From Sycobia sp. Sy_11 (taxonomy: Eukaryota; Arthropoda; Insecta; Hymenoptera; Epichrysomallidae), in assembly GCA_018907035.1 (NCBI GenBank), contig JACCIC010000125.1:310001-374000 (forward strand): a DNA stretch of 64,000 nucleotides, given 5' to 3'. A model generated the notes under the pieces. That model made no database searches and had not been told where the DNA came from. It was given only the letters and a program-made list of their open reading frames with translations. Position numbers and translations under genes: made by a program. Below, in pieces: positions 11,701 through 21,604 of the stretch (position 1 is its first letter; every line of letters starts with the position of its first letter).

Positions 11701-11820
11701 ATTCGTATACTGATAATAATACTGGACCCTTTGAGGATTAATTACATTAGGATATAAAGCTGAAAGTATAGCATATTTAAAGCAGAGGAGGGATATATCG
11801 TCTTGCCGCCAATCGAACAT
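8715..11820 (-). pseudogene. Polinton protein-primed DNA polymerase B, with an intron and several frame breaks
   Basis: This is a family B polymerase with 3'-5' exonuclease that replicates the transposon by protein priming. From the ATG at 11820 the order is: N-terminal domain; Cys/His finger (C-x8-HEYYC); Exo I (IIYADFECLL, near 11195); an RDHCHLTG...RGVAHNSCNL zinc-like motif interrupted by the intron at 10782-10864; Exo II (FHNLNYDTHFILKEIG); Exo III (YLKTDVLLLTDVF); [17 protein letters not shown]; motif A ([11 protein letters not shown]); motif B (KLLINAVYGK-like); and motif C (YTDIDSLIYEV, usual form TDTDS). It ends with GLRSKMYS and thumb sequence. A TGA at about 10913-10915, frame changes near 10330, 9975 and 9510-9590, and a TAA at 10123-10125 make it non-functional. 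The divergent gene starts about 360 bp upstream. Confidence 0.9.
10782..10864 (-). other. 83-nt spliceosomal intron inside the Polinton polymerase gene
   Basis: On the minus strand the donor is GTATGTTT (from 10864) and the acceptor is a pyrimidine run ending CTCTCCAG (to 10782). Removing it joins the flanking codons into the conserved HLTG-R-FRGVAHN motif without shifting frame, whereas reading through gives stops and breaks the motif. The boundaries are therefore fixed by protein conservation. Confidence 0.85.
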
Positions 11821-12252
11821 CAACCTTTCAGTTCATCATCACATACCATCACCTGTCTTTTTTTAGCAACCAATTGGGAAAGTGATTTCTGTGTGAGCGG
11901 TAGGACAACATGGATGTCTTCGATTACGTTCGTCGAATCAGATCCTTGCGTTCCCTCTCCTACATACAAGCATAAGCGTTCTCTCTAATCAAAGTTCAAA
12001 CTAAATAAACTGACCTTTCTTCACCCAGACGCACCTATATTTATGTTTTTTCACTCAACCAATCGTAAAAGAGGAGCTAATTTCGGGAGGCGGAGAATCT
12101 TCATCTAAAATGAGAATGTGAGCACGAAACTTTACATTTCTTGTCATCACTCCAGCTTCTAAAATAAAGTATAGAAGTGCATAATGTCAAGAGTACGACA
12201 ATATGAGGTTGTTTTTAGAAAAAATATCTTGAAATGTCCAGAAGATAAAGTA

Positions 12253-13533
12253 TCAGGTATGTGAATAAGTCTTTCCCGGTTTTTTTTCAAATTTTGAGCC
12301 TTTATTGTGAAAAAATGGTTACAAATGAATTATTGAAAGTATTGGCTAGCTACAACTTTTTCCCATCTTTCTGGCAACATACGAATCCCGTTGCGAAAAA
12401 ATTCGACCGGTTTGGCCTCTATCCAGTCATCCACCCATTTTTTGGCTTCCTCGTAGGAATGGAAGTGCTGGTCAGCCAGGCCATGCGTCATCGATCTGAA
12501 GAGATGGTAATCAGACGGAGCAACGTCTGGACTATACGGCGGGTGGGGTAGGACTTCCCATTTGAGCGTTTCTAAGTATGTGTTCACCGGCGGTGCAACA
12601 TGTGGGCGAGCATTGTCATGTTTCAAAATAACTTTACCGTGCCTGTCGGAGTATTGTGGCCGTCTTTCTCGCAGTGCGCGACTCAAACGCATCAATTGTC
12701 GTCGATAGACCTCGCCTGTGATCCTTTCATTCGGTTTCAGAAGCTCATAGTAAACCACACCTAGCTGGTCCCACCATATACAGAGCATGAGCTTGGCGCC
12801 ATGAATATTTGGCTTGGCCGTCGATGATGATGCATGGCCGGGTAGTCCCCATGATTTTCTTCGCTTCGGATTATCGTAACGTATCCACTTTTCATCGCCA
12901 GTCACGATACGATGCAGAAAACCCTTTCTTTTATGTCGCTGAAGCAGCTGTTCGCAAGTGAAAAAACGCCGTTCGACGTCTCTCAGCTTCAGTTCGTACG
13001 GCACCCAATTTCCTTGCTTTTGGATCATTCCCATGGCTTTCAAACGCTTGGAAATGGTTCTTCGGTCAACTCCCAATGCTTCAGCAAGTTCTTCTTGCGT
13101 TTGACAAGAATCTTCATCAAGCAAAGTCGCCAATTCTCGATCTTCAAAGATTTGCGGCCGCCCGGAACGCTCCTTGTCTTCCACGTCGAAATCACCGCTT
13201 TTGAAGCGTCGAAACCATCCGCGAACACTTGAATCATCGATACAACCTTCTCCATAAGCCTCCTGAAGCAATCGATGCGTCTCGGCAGCAGATTTCTTCA
13301 AATTGAACCAATAAAGTGAAACTTCCCGCAAATGACGTCGACTCGGCTCAAATTTCGACATTTTCACGATATCAAAAATTTATGATGCGAAAAAATTTTA
13401 ACTAATGTGTTAGTATGGAATTGTTGACATATGAATAAGCTTTGATTATGACATATGTAACCATTGAATACTCGCACAGTATTGGTGGCGCCATCTCTTA
13501 CAAAAAACGGGAAAGACTTATTCACACTCCTAA
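12253..13533 (-). mobile_element. Complete mariner transposon, 1,281 bp
   Basis: Both terminal inverted repeats are present. The left begins TCAGGTATGTGAATAAGTC and the right, read inward, TTAGGAGTGTGAATAAGTC; both continue TTTCCCG. They differ at only a few positions. The element is bounded by TA dinucleotides at 12251-12252 and 13534-13535, the classical mariner target duplication. It encloses an uninterrupted transposase. Element size and TIR form match the mariner family. It interrupts the coding frame of the surrounding gene at a TA. Confidence 0.95.
12330..13361 (-). CDS. Mariner transposase, intact, 343 aa
   Basis: The enzyme cuts and pastes the mariner at TA sites. The start is taken at ATG 13361; two extra codons upstream begin with GTG and are not needed. 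The N-terminus has two helix-turn-helix segments for TIR binding (about residues 10-60 and 85-115), then the conserved linker WVPYEL at 119-124. The catalytic triad is D156 (VTGDEKW), D249 (KHDNARPH) and D284 (YSPDVAPSDYHLF), with 34 residues between the last two, the D,D34D signature of mariner. The length matches the usual 340-350 aa, and there are no stops or frameshifts. The C-terminus ends ASQYFQ, close to the usual form. The copy therefore looks young and may be competent. Confidence 0.95.
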   Translation of the reverse strand: MSKFEPSRRHLREVSLYWFNLKKSAAETHRLLQEAYGEGCIDDSSVRGWFRRFKSGDFDVEDKERSGRPQIFEDRELATLLDEDSCQTQEELAEALGVDRRTISKRLKAMGMIQKQGNWVPYELKLRDVERRFFTCEQLLQRHKRKGFLHRIVTGDEKWIRYDNPKRRKSWGLPGHASSSTAKPNIHGAKLMLCIWWDQLGVVYYELLKPNERITGEVYRRQLMRLSRALRERRPQYSDRHGKVILKHDNARPHVAPPVNTYLETLKWEVLPHPPYSPDVAPSDYHLFRSMTHGLADQHFHSYEEAKKWVDDWIEAKPVEFFRNGIRMLPERWEKVVASQYFQ

Positions 13534-13854
13534 TATTTCTCTGTGACATACAAGGATTCAAAACAAGTGGCCCGCAAAGCTTCATTTTAAAAGAATTTAG
13601 TTTGCTGAGTTTAGAAAAAGGTGCACTGCCCACCGTGTACCTCTTTAAGTCACCATTTGCATGGAGCGAATCGACTGTGAAAAAAAAAACTGTAGACTAT
13701 ATCATAGACAATATCATGAAATTGAATGGGATTCTGGCGACATTCCTTATCACCGACTCAAAAGGACATTAGACATTTGTTACACTGGAGTGCGAAAATT
13801 GTATGTGAAGGGGCGAGACAAGAGGGAATGGTTATCAAACTTTCTACCAAATAT

Positions 13855-13885
13855 GTAAGTAATTTTCATACTTTTACAATCATCT

Positions 13886-13928
<43 letters not shown>

Positions 13929-14113
13929 TAAATGTTTATTTCATATTTGTTCATACATTTTCATACTGTTATCATACGTTTCTCATACTTTTTCATACTT
14001 TTATCATACTTTTTTTGTACTTTGCTCATACTTTCTCATACTTTTCTTATACTTTTCTCATACTTTTATAATATTTTTTCACACTTTTTCTAAAAAAAAT
14101 AATTTAATTCCAG
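13855..14113 (+). other. 259-nt intron containing a (TA)n tract and TCATACTTTT-type repeats
   Basis: Donor ATAT|GTAAGT at 13855 and acceptor TTAATTCCAG ending at 14113. Splicing preserves the reading into the HCPSL segment. The intron contains (TA)n at 13891-13925 and then many short variants of TCATACTTTT up to about 14080. Confidence 0.7.
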
Positions 14114-14262
14114 AATTATATCGGATGTGGAGGAGTTGCATTGTCCTTCATTACAATCAATTTACCAATGTGTGCCATCCGTAACGTCTTGATAATATGC
14201 ACATGGTTACAAAATTATTTGAGTGGAAAGAATGGACCAGACGAAATTGGATAAAAATATAA

Positions 14263-15159
14263 TAAAATGTATATTACTATTAAAAATATTATTAATAAAA
14301 TGAATTTATAAATCAAATCATGAGTTTAAATCATTTTCCTATTTCATTCTAATAAATATATATTTGATACATTAAAATTTTATTAATTTTCAATAATATG
14401 AATTTATATTATCAACAATATATTCATAAAAAAGTTATCCATATAATAAGTTATATATTAGCATAAAAAAATATAAATAAATAAAATTTATAATAAAATA
14501 ATATAAGTATAATATAAGAAAATATACAAAATATACTTGTCGAAAACATACGTAACTATTATGTATAGAATCTTCAGTTACATGTACTCTTTAGCACTAA
14601 AAATCTTAATTTTAAAAATTACTTACACAACTAAAACATATTTAAAATTTATTTTATACAAGAGTATAGAATAAGGCAAGTATGGTGTATTTTAAATTCT
14701 AATCATTTAAAAATATTTGTGACGTGACAAATATTTTTTGATCTTCAAATAAACCTAACAATATATTTAAATTACACGGTTGTTTCGAAATTGCAGAATA
14801 TTCGTTCTTTTTAAAGATGTATGTTCTTGTTTTAAATAATAGAATTTGAATGAATATTTGTTGGATTGCAATAAATATGCTTTTATGAAATTGACTCATT
14901 TACATTCAGACTTATTTTCAATGTATAGCGCAACGTAAATTATGTTATTAGATAAGTAATATTATGTTTGTATAAACTTGTAGACTTATTGTACAGTACG
15001 TCACAGAAAATAAAGCTGTTTATGACAATCTCGAGAAGAAATTCGTAGAATAATTTTTTTTAATTAATTTCCATTATTTATTAATAATTGTTTTTCATAT
15101 TCATATTTGTTTATAATTTCCATCTATTGTCTAGCATCCGAAGGTTTTGATTTTTAGGC
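14263..15159. other. AT-rich intergenic DNA, no gene seen
   Basis: Only short frames without motifs are present. Some of this may belong to the dispersed repeat that becomes recognisable from about 15160. Confidence 0.4.
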
Positions 15160-15980
15160 TTTTACAAAAATTTTATTTTAGAGCATCTTTAGCAGAGTGG
15201 TTGTGTTGTTGACCATTATTATATTACTGACAGAAAAATCTAGTTACTTTTTGAATTAATAAAAATGAGATTGTATCTACATATTATATTAGTCGCCTTA
15301 CTTTAGTATATTGAAATATTGTTTATATTTTTTGGAGTGCTTATCATAAATATAATGGTGAAAATTTGAGGAAATTTCATTTTTATAGTGAAAACCTTAA
15401 GAACACCGTAAAAATCTGTTTTTTTCTAAATTATCTTGTACAATACGAAAAGTTTCAAAAAGGATTGTTAAGAAAAGTTATAGATTTCATCAAAAAATAT
15501 ATTTCTTATTCTACACATTTTTCTGTACCAAGAGTTCTCAAAAAAATATATTCAAACTAACGGAGGATATAGAATAGTCAATGAGAATATTACGATGAAG
15601 TGCATTGCTGTTAATAAAAAACGTTTTAAAAAAATATATATAGATTAAAAAATATGTATTTTTATGAGATTTTGAGTTTTAGTTAAATCATTTAATGGAA
15701 TTTTTTGTATTTTACGAGATAAGGTAGAAAAACAATATTTTGACTGGGTTTTAATGTGATTTATTATAAAATTGAAATTATCACTAATTTTGAGTGCCAT
15801 ATGTATAATTAGAATCCTAAAAACGTACATATAAAATTTTTAACAAAAATCGCGTTAGACGACTAATTAAAAATTTGGTAGCTCTTTGTTATAAGAGATT
15901 TTCTCAGCTTTGATGTTTGCCAGTTTTCCTTAATGTTGCTGTAGGTTTCCAAATTTTGAGCTGCTTACTAGCTGCTGCGA

Positions 15981-15985
<5 letters not shown>
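15160..15985 (+). repeat. Dispersed repeat family 1, copy A
   Basis: Matches the reverse complement of about 33380-34060 over roughly 650 bp. Shared blocks include ATATTATATTAGTCGCC, a long diverged open-frame-like stretch (FFLNYL-x-YEKFQK on translation) and GGGTTTTAATGTGATTTAT. It ends GCTGCTGCGAGA directly followed by (TA)n. The same ending, inverted, occurs at 30826-30870. The class is unknown; no transposase is encoded. Confidence 0.65.

Positions 15986-16016
<31 letters not shown>
15983..16016. repeat. (TA)n tract, left target of the + strand Gypsy element
   Basis: Lies between the end of dispersed repeat copy A and the first base of the 5' LTR. The right LTR is followed by another (TA)n tract (23082-23140), so the element sits inside a microsatellite. 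Confidence 0.9.
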
Positions 16017-16019
<3 letters not shown>

Positions 16020-16929
16020 GACGGGGAACGCAAGCACTACGTGCGCTTGCTTTCTCACGTCCCGTTGCTCTCTCTCTAGCCATAGCCTGTAAATATGTAT
16101 TTGTATATTTCCATGTATAGATATTTATCTGTTATAGGTGGACGCACAACTACACTGGCGGAGAGGTAAGTGAGAGAGAGAGCGGGGAGTGGGGAGAGAC
16201 GGCCGCGCGCGCGAAGAATTAGACAGAGAGAAAGCAGCGAGCTTTTGACACGCGTCTTAACCGGCCTTCGCTCCACGCACGTTTTTTTTTGCTTTTCGTG
16301 TTTGATCGTGTACGGGAACACACCTCGTGCTCCACGTGTTTCCCCTCACCACATACCAGAGGTACCACGTACCTCTTCTTCGGGGAGTGTACCCGATCGG
16401 ACGCGCGTGTTGTGCCACGGTATTGTGGGTGTGTGCAGTGCACACGCGCCGAGGACGAGTCCGAGCGGACGAACTGTCGTCCGACCCCGTCTCCGCGGAA
16501 TAACCGCCCCATCCCGGGGTTTCTGGACGGCGACGTCACCGCCGCTCCCGGTGAAGAAAGGCGCTGCTGCCGGACGAGGACGCGCTGCGGGATCAACGAG
16601 CTCCGACTCGCTGTAAGTGGCAGCCCCTTTTCTCTCTCTCTCTCTCTCTCTCTTCCCTAGCTCCGCGCGCGCCGTCGCCTCGGCGACCCTTGGTCTGCAC
16701 TCGACGCGCCTTAGCGCGCCCGTCGTGTAAACCCGCGAGACATTAAAGCGCATTTAATTTTACCTTTTGTCTTCTTATTCCGTGCAAATCCTGCATGCGA
16801 GCCTTCGCCCTTCGCGAACTGCCCCTCTCCTTTGCCGAATTCTTTCGGGGCTAAGCCCAGCCGGGCACATCTTTTGCAACGGCCGTGCCCGTTGTCCTCG
16901 TGCTCGAGGCGGACACGCGCACCGTTACA
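16017..16929 (+). repeat. 5' LTR of Gypsy element 1 (913 bp)
   Basis: Begins TGTGACGG and ends CGTTACA, followed at once by a primer-binding-site-like TGGCGCCCAACGCGATC. The sequence from about 16080 to the end is nearly identical to 22240-23081. The two LTRs differ clearly in their first ~70 bp. It contains (CT)n near 16630-16652 and a GC-rich middle. Open frames on both strands in the GC-rich part are incidental. Confidence 0.9.
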
Positions 16930-17032
16930 TGGCGCCCAACGCGATCTCGGGATCGCACTTGATATAAGAATATATATACATTTATGCATATTTGATTGTA
17001 TATGCTATTATATATTTCATTATATATCTTCT

Positions 17033-17071
<39 letters not shown>

Positions 17072-18533
17072 ATATATGGCATAATATATTGTATTATATT
17101 TAGTGCCCCGGCGAATATTCGCAAGTGACGCGGATGCGCGGAAATAATTTAATAATTGTATTATATCGAAAATTGTGATATTACAGAGTGCGAACGCACA
17201 GCACATCGCGAGTGTTTACGTTGCGAGTTCGTAGATGTAAACACTCTCGAAGTCGGCCAAGGCCAACGGCAATTCGGCGAAAGCGGCTGAAAAGTAGCAC
17301 AAATGAAACATAATGCCGAATACGGTAATATAATATTTGTGCAGTCTTTTAAGCAAAACTAATTTTAAGTTAAATACACACATATACATTAATTTATATA
17401 ATACTGATATATATATATATATATTAATTGGATGTAACTTTAAAATTTAGCTTAAATTAAATATGTGAATTCCATCTAAGCTAAACTAAAATTAATCAAT
17501 AATTAATTTTTAAGAAAACGTAATGTGAAAATATAACTGATATAAATAGATTTACATTCGCCATTATAATATAATAATAAATTTTCGCCGTTACAGGCAT
17601 AAGGAACATTTAGTGTAAATTAAATATAATGAAAATTTCTCTTCTTTACACATAGTCGACTATAAATAGCGATGTCAGCGATCTGTGTATATTCACATAC
17701 ACACACCACCGCGACTCTACGCTGTACATACAGTGTACAGGCGACTAATGCAAATTTTTCTTTGCTCTCAATTTAAATTGATCAAAATTGATTGTTCCCT
17801 TTCCTGATCTTCATTTTGATATTGTAATATCTTTAATATTTTTACGGAATAATTTTTTTCCCCTTCTTTCAAAAGTACAAAAACAAAATTCGTTTTTTTT
17901 AAAGGTGCAAAATAAATTTTTTTTTGAAAAATCGGAAAATATTTAAAAATTTTTTGGAAAATTTTTTTTTTTGTTGAAAACTAAAAATTAAAATTTTTTT
18001 TTTTTTTAAAAACTGAAAAAAAATTTTTTTTCTTTTTGAAAACTAAAAAAATAAAAATTTTTTTTTTGAAAACTGAAAAATAAAAATTTTTTAGAAGTTA
18101 TAAAAGGACTAAAAATAAACTATATTTTTATTTTTTGTTTTTTTTGTGTTTTGTTTTTTTTTTGTATTTTTTTACATTTCTTGAAAAATACAAAAAGTAA
18201 AAACTATTAAAATTTCAAAATAATTTTTTTTGGAAAATCGAGAATTCGAAAGCCAAAATAAGAATTTTGGGAAAATTTTTGGTAAATTTTTTTTGAAAAT
18301 TTTTGAAAATTGTTGAATTTTTTTTTCTCTTATATTTTCTGGTTTTTTTGCGTCAGTCGCCCCTAATTTTTGCGTTTTCGCCCTCGCACTCCACTATCTC
18401 TTGAGATTGACGACTTTTAATCATTTGTCAAAAAGTTTTGGCTGTAACGTTCTATTTTTCTCACGTTGTATTTTTTTTTCTTTTTCCGTTTGTTCGTTTG
18501 TCTTCTTCTAATTTTCAACTGAAGAAATAAAAG
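16930..18533 (+). other. Gypsy element 1 leader: PBS then long AT-rich non-coding region
   Basis: The PBS TGGCGCCCAAC starts right after the LTR. (TA)n lies at 17038-17073. From about 17860 to 18330 there is a block of T-runs and A-runs in a loosely repeated GAAAACTGAAAAATAAAAATTTTTTT pattern. No gene is present. Confidence 0.7.
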
Positions 18534-19231
18534 ATGGCAAGTGCGCCAACCGACTTTAACGACTGGCTTCAAAGCCTATGTGAGGAAGAAACAAACATAA
18601 TTACAGCGGAACTAGAATTAAAAAATGAGGGTTCCCCATTTCAAAGGGCTGCTAGGCTATACCACAGACTAGCAAGAAATTATAGCCCAGGAGATTTTGT
18701 GGAATGCGAGAGTGACAATGATATTATAAAAACACGCGCGCGCAGAGATAAAAATCTGTTAAAGATAATCGTCACCTCGACAATGCGCGACGCAACAAAG
18801 ACTTATATTTTGGATCGAATAAAGCGACGTACGCTGAACAAGCAGATGAATCAGCTGACCTACAGCAGGCTCGGGAAATTCATCTGAGCACAGACCAAAG
18901 AAATAGCACAGCAGCTGTCGATTACCAAATACAAAATCTGATCGACTTCAATTTGGCTGAGATAAACAGGCATGAACCGCTCGCATGGAGCACTGCCAAC
19001 GAATCGCCGATTCAGGCAGCCACCACGAGCGTAACTACGCCTCCCGACTCGTGTGTCACGAATGACATCACACGTCAGGCGCAAGTCGCATCTCATACGA
19101 CGAATACAACAGTCGAGCCTCAACCTACTGACCTCGAAAACAATGTAAACCTTCGTCAGGGATTACATGGCCTGCAAAATATGCTGCAAACTTGGATGCA
19201 ACACCAAAACTGCACTATCCAAGATTTGTAG
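18534..19231 (+). pseudogene. Gypsy element 1 gag-like region, truncated
   Basis: Two consecutive frames follow the leader. The first (18534-18887, 117 codons) starts MASAPTDFNDWLQ and is helical and charged. The second (18953-19231) is Thr/Gln-rich and ends TIQDL. No capsid major-homology region and no CCHC knuckle are present, consistent with loss of the Gag C-terminus in the deletion that fused this part to RT. Assignment as Gag is from position only. Confidence 0.5.
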
Positions 19232-19246
19232 CAGAGACAAAATGAG

Positions 19247-21604
19247 ATGCACGCTACGCTAGCTAGCATTCAGCAACTGCTGCAGAAACTAAGAAATGCG
19301 CGATACATCTCCACACAGGACCTCAGCAGCACCTACCATCAGACCCCTCTTCGCGAGGAATCGCGACACCTCTCTGCCTTCACGGTTCCAGGCATGGGGT
19401 TATTCGAATGGACCCGTATGCCATATGTTCTCGCCGGTAGCCCCGCCACCTTTCAGCAGTTAAGCGACAAGCTGATCGGCCCTGAAATGGAGCCGGTGGC
19501 CTTCACCTACCTCGATGATGTGATCATCGCTACGGAGAGCTTTGACGAGCACCTCAGGTGGCTCGAACATATCCTGCGACGGATCTCCGATGCCGGCTTG
19601 ACCATCAATCGGCAGAAGACTAAATTCGGACTCGCAGAGGTACGGTTCCTCGGCGTCCTCGTGGATCGTGACGGTTTTCGTCCCGATCCGGATAAGATTG
19701 CACCAATCTTGACTTACGCCGCACCAAAGAACCTGAAGCATCTCCGTAGGTTTTCGAACTTCGCAACGCTTGCTGAGCCTCTCACCCGATTAACCAAGAA
19801 GAACATCAAGTACCATTGGGGAGAAGAGCAACAGCAAGCCTTCGAACAAATCCGGGCGCTCGTCGCATCTGCACTCGTCCTTTCTCGACCGTCGTTTGGA
19901 GAAACGTTCGTCATCCAGACGGACGCCAGCGACTCAGGACTAGGCGCCGTGCTCACGCAAGCTGTTGATGGCGTGGAGCGCGTGCTCTCCTACGCTAGTC
20001 GCACGATGACTGCGGCTCAGCGTAACTATTCGGTCACCGAACGTGAGTGCCTCGCCGTGCTATGGGCTGTGTGTAAATTTCGCCCGTACGTCGAGGGCTA
20101 TCACTTCCAGGTGATAACCGATCACAGCAGCCTTCGTTGGCTGCACTCATTGCGCAACCCCACGGGCAGACTCGCCCGTTGGGCCTTGGAATTGCAGGGA
20201 TATGACTACGAAGTCATCCATCGGAAAGGTACCTTGAATTGCGTACCAGACGCCCTCTCTCGTTTGTACGAAGACGAGCCGACCTGCGAAGTCGCCTCCC
20301 TCGGCGTCACCGATGTGCACGATCCCTGGTATTTGCGCCTTCGTAAGAAAGTGGTGAACGATCCGACCGACCTCCCATGGTGGAAAGTCGTTGGGCAGCG
20401 ACTATACTACTACCGTCCCGATCCTGCCGTCGAAGATTTAGTAGATGACCAGGATGCGTGGAAGTTAGTCGTGCCTAAAGAAGATCGTCGTACCGTTCTT
20501 CATGAATGTCATGAGGAGCCCACAGCTGGTCATTTCGGACGCCATAAAACGTATGACCGTATTGCACGATCATACTATTGGCCATCAATGCACAAAGATG
20601 TGACACAATTTGTTCGTCACTGCACCGTGTGCCAACAATGTAAGGTACAGCAGGCTGCACCAGCTGGTCTGATGGGCCATCGAACGGTCACCCGCCCTTG
20701 GGACATAGTAGCTGGAGATGTGATAGGTCCATTTCCACGATCTACCCGGGGATACGAGTATTTGCTCGTCTTCATGGATCTATTCACTCGCTGGGTAGAG
20801 TGTATCCCCGTCCGAAAGGCGAATGCACAAACGATTCGCCGCGAGTTGAAAATTCGCGTATTTTTACGCTTTGATACGCCCGAAGTATTCCTATCGGACA
20901 ATGGCACCGAATTTCGTAATAAAATCATTGAGAAATTCCTTGTGGAGCGTGGGGTGGAGCATTCCACGATACCTCCTTATCACGCTCAAGCCAATCCGGT
21001 AGAGAGGGTCAATAGGACTCTGAAGACCGCGAAGATCGCCTTCATTGATGAGTCTCACAGTACTTGGGATGCGCATATCGCCGAGCTGATGTTCGCGTAC
21101 AATACATCCGTACAAGACTCCATTGGCGTAAGTCCGGCCTTCCTTAACACGGGTCGTCACCCCTCAGCCCCTGGCACACATCGTCGCCAGGAGGAGCAGC
21201 GCGCACAGATTGCACAAGAAGAGGCTGCTCTACAACATTGGAAAGAGCGCATGGAGAAATTATCTGATCTCCATCTAAAGGCAGCGGAAAACTCGCAGAA
21301 AGCGCAGGCAAAGCAAGCTCGCTATTATAATGCGAGACGTCGCAACGTGCATTACGCAATTGGCGATCGCGTATGGCGGCGTAATCGCATCCTCTCCTCA
21401 GGCATACAGGGCGTCAGCGCCAAGCTGGCCCCGAAATTCGACGGGCTCTTTACCATCATGGAGAAACTCGGCACGAATGTTTATCGACTGATCGACTCTA
21501 TGGGAAGAGATGCTGGTAAGCATCACGTCGCCGACCTGAAGCCCTACCATCGATATCACGACCCCGAAGATGATAGCAGTTCAGACAGAAGAGCCTTCGG
21601 GTGA
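19247..21604 (+). CDS. Gypsy Pol: partial RT, RNase H and integrase, uninterrupted 785-codon frame
   Basis: The open frame begins with about 12 residues that continue the upstream gag-like frame (IQQLL) and passes into RT at LRNARYISTQDLSS, so RT motifs before the first catalytic Asp are absent. The Asp of QDLSS is retained, and YLDD is at residues 88-91. RNase H (QTDASDSGLG ... SVTERECLAVLWAV ... TDHSSLRWL) follows. Integrase has its HHCC zinc domain (H-x4-H ... CTVCQQC), then D (AGDVIGPF), D (LSDNGTEF) and E (NPVERVNRT), and a C-terminal basic region with GDRVWRR. Some RT residues are unusual, for example PYVLAGSPATFQ where relatives have PFGLxNAP. Without protease and the RT N-terminus it cannot be a complete polyprotein, yet the frame has no stops. 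Confidence 0.9.
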   Translation: MHATLASIQQLLQKLRNARYISTQDLSSTYHQTPLREESRHLSAFTVPGMGLFEWTRMPYVLAGSPATFQQLSDKLIGPEMEPVAFTYLDDVIIATESFDEHLRWLEHILRRISDAGLTINRQKTKFGLAEVRFLGVLVDRDGFRPDPDKIAPILTYAAPKNLKHLRRFSNFATLAEPLTRLTKKNIKYHWGEEQQQAFEQIRALVASALVLSRPSFGETFVIQTDASDSGLGAVLTQAVDGVERVLSYASRTMTAAQRNYSVTERECLAVLWAVCKFRPYVEGYHFQVITDHSSLRWLHSLRNPTGRLARWALELQGYDYEVIHRKGTLNCVPDALSRLYEDEPTCEVASLGVTDVHDPWYLRLRKKVVNDPTDLPWWKVVGQRLYYYRPDPAVEDLVDDQDAWKLVVPKEDRRTVLHECHEEPTAGHFGRHKTYDRIARSYYWPSMHKDVTQFVRHCTVCQQCKVQQAAPAGLMGHRTVTRPWDIVAGDVIGPFPRSTRGYEYLLVFMDLFTRWVECIPVRKANAQTIRRELKIRVFLRFDTPEVFLSDNGTEFRNKIIEKFLVERGVEHSTIPPYHAQANPVERVNRTLKTAKIAFIDESHSTWDAHIAELMFAYNTSVQDSIGVSPAFLNTGRHPSAPGTHRRQEEQRAQIAQEEAALQHWKERMEKLSDLHLKAAENSQKAQAKQARYYNARRRNVHYAIGDRVWRRNRILSSGIQGVSAKLAPKFDGLFTIMEKLGTNVYRLIDSMGRDAGKHHVADLKPYHRYHDPEDDSSSDRRAFG

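Larger units (their letters stand above)
6955..14262. mobile_element. Polinton/Maverick DNA transposon remnant
   Basis: The integrase (+, 6960-7718), the family B polymerase (-, 8715-11820) and a divergent uncharacterised gene (+, 12184-14262) lie together without other host-like sequence. Integrase plus protein-primed PolB is the diagnostic pair for Polintons. No terminal inverted repeats, packaging ATPase, cysteine protease or capsid genes were found, so most of a normal 15-20 kb element is missing. The limits given are only the outer coding edges. Confidence 0.75.
12184..14262 (+). pseudogene. Uncharacterised two-exon gene next to the Polinton polymerase, split by a mariner
   Basis: I do not have a firm family name. 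The ATG at 12184 opens a frame reading MSRVRQYEVVF. This stops at the mariner (12253-13533) and resumes in the same frame after it (FLCDIQGFKTSGPQS). An A-run near 13680-13690 then shifts frame into WDSGDIPYHRLK ... YVKGRDKREWLSNFLP. Exon 2 begins after an intron (13855-14113) with a D-V-E-E-L-H-C-P-S-L segment, and the C-terminus (LFEWKEW) is in another frame up to a stop at 14262. The D-x-Q-G-F, Y-V-K-G-x-x-K-x-x-W-L and C-P-S-L pattern resembles a recurrent insect hypothetical family with an exonuclease-like look, often near mobile DNA. Placement beside PolB suggests Polinton cargo. Function is unknown. Confidence 0.6.

Noticed and set aside
13726..14184. 152-codon frame with a Tyr-Ile repeat
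   Set aside because: It crosses the intron's TA tract and TCATAC repeats; the true reading is the split gene at 12184-14262.
16170..16990. Many GC-rich frames in the Gypsy 1 5' LTR (and the same in 22279-22898)
   Set aside because: They lie wholly in LTR sequence, overlap on both strands and show no domain.
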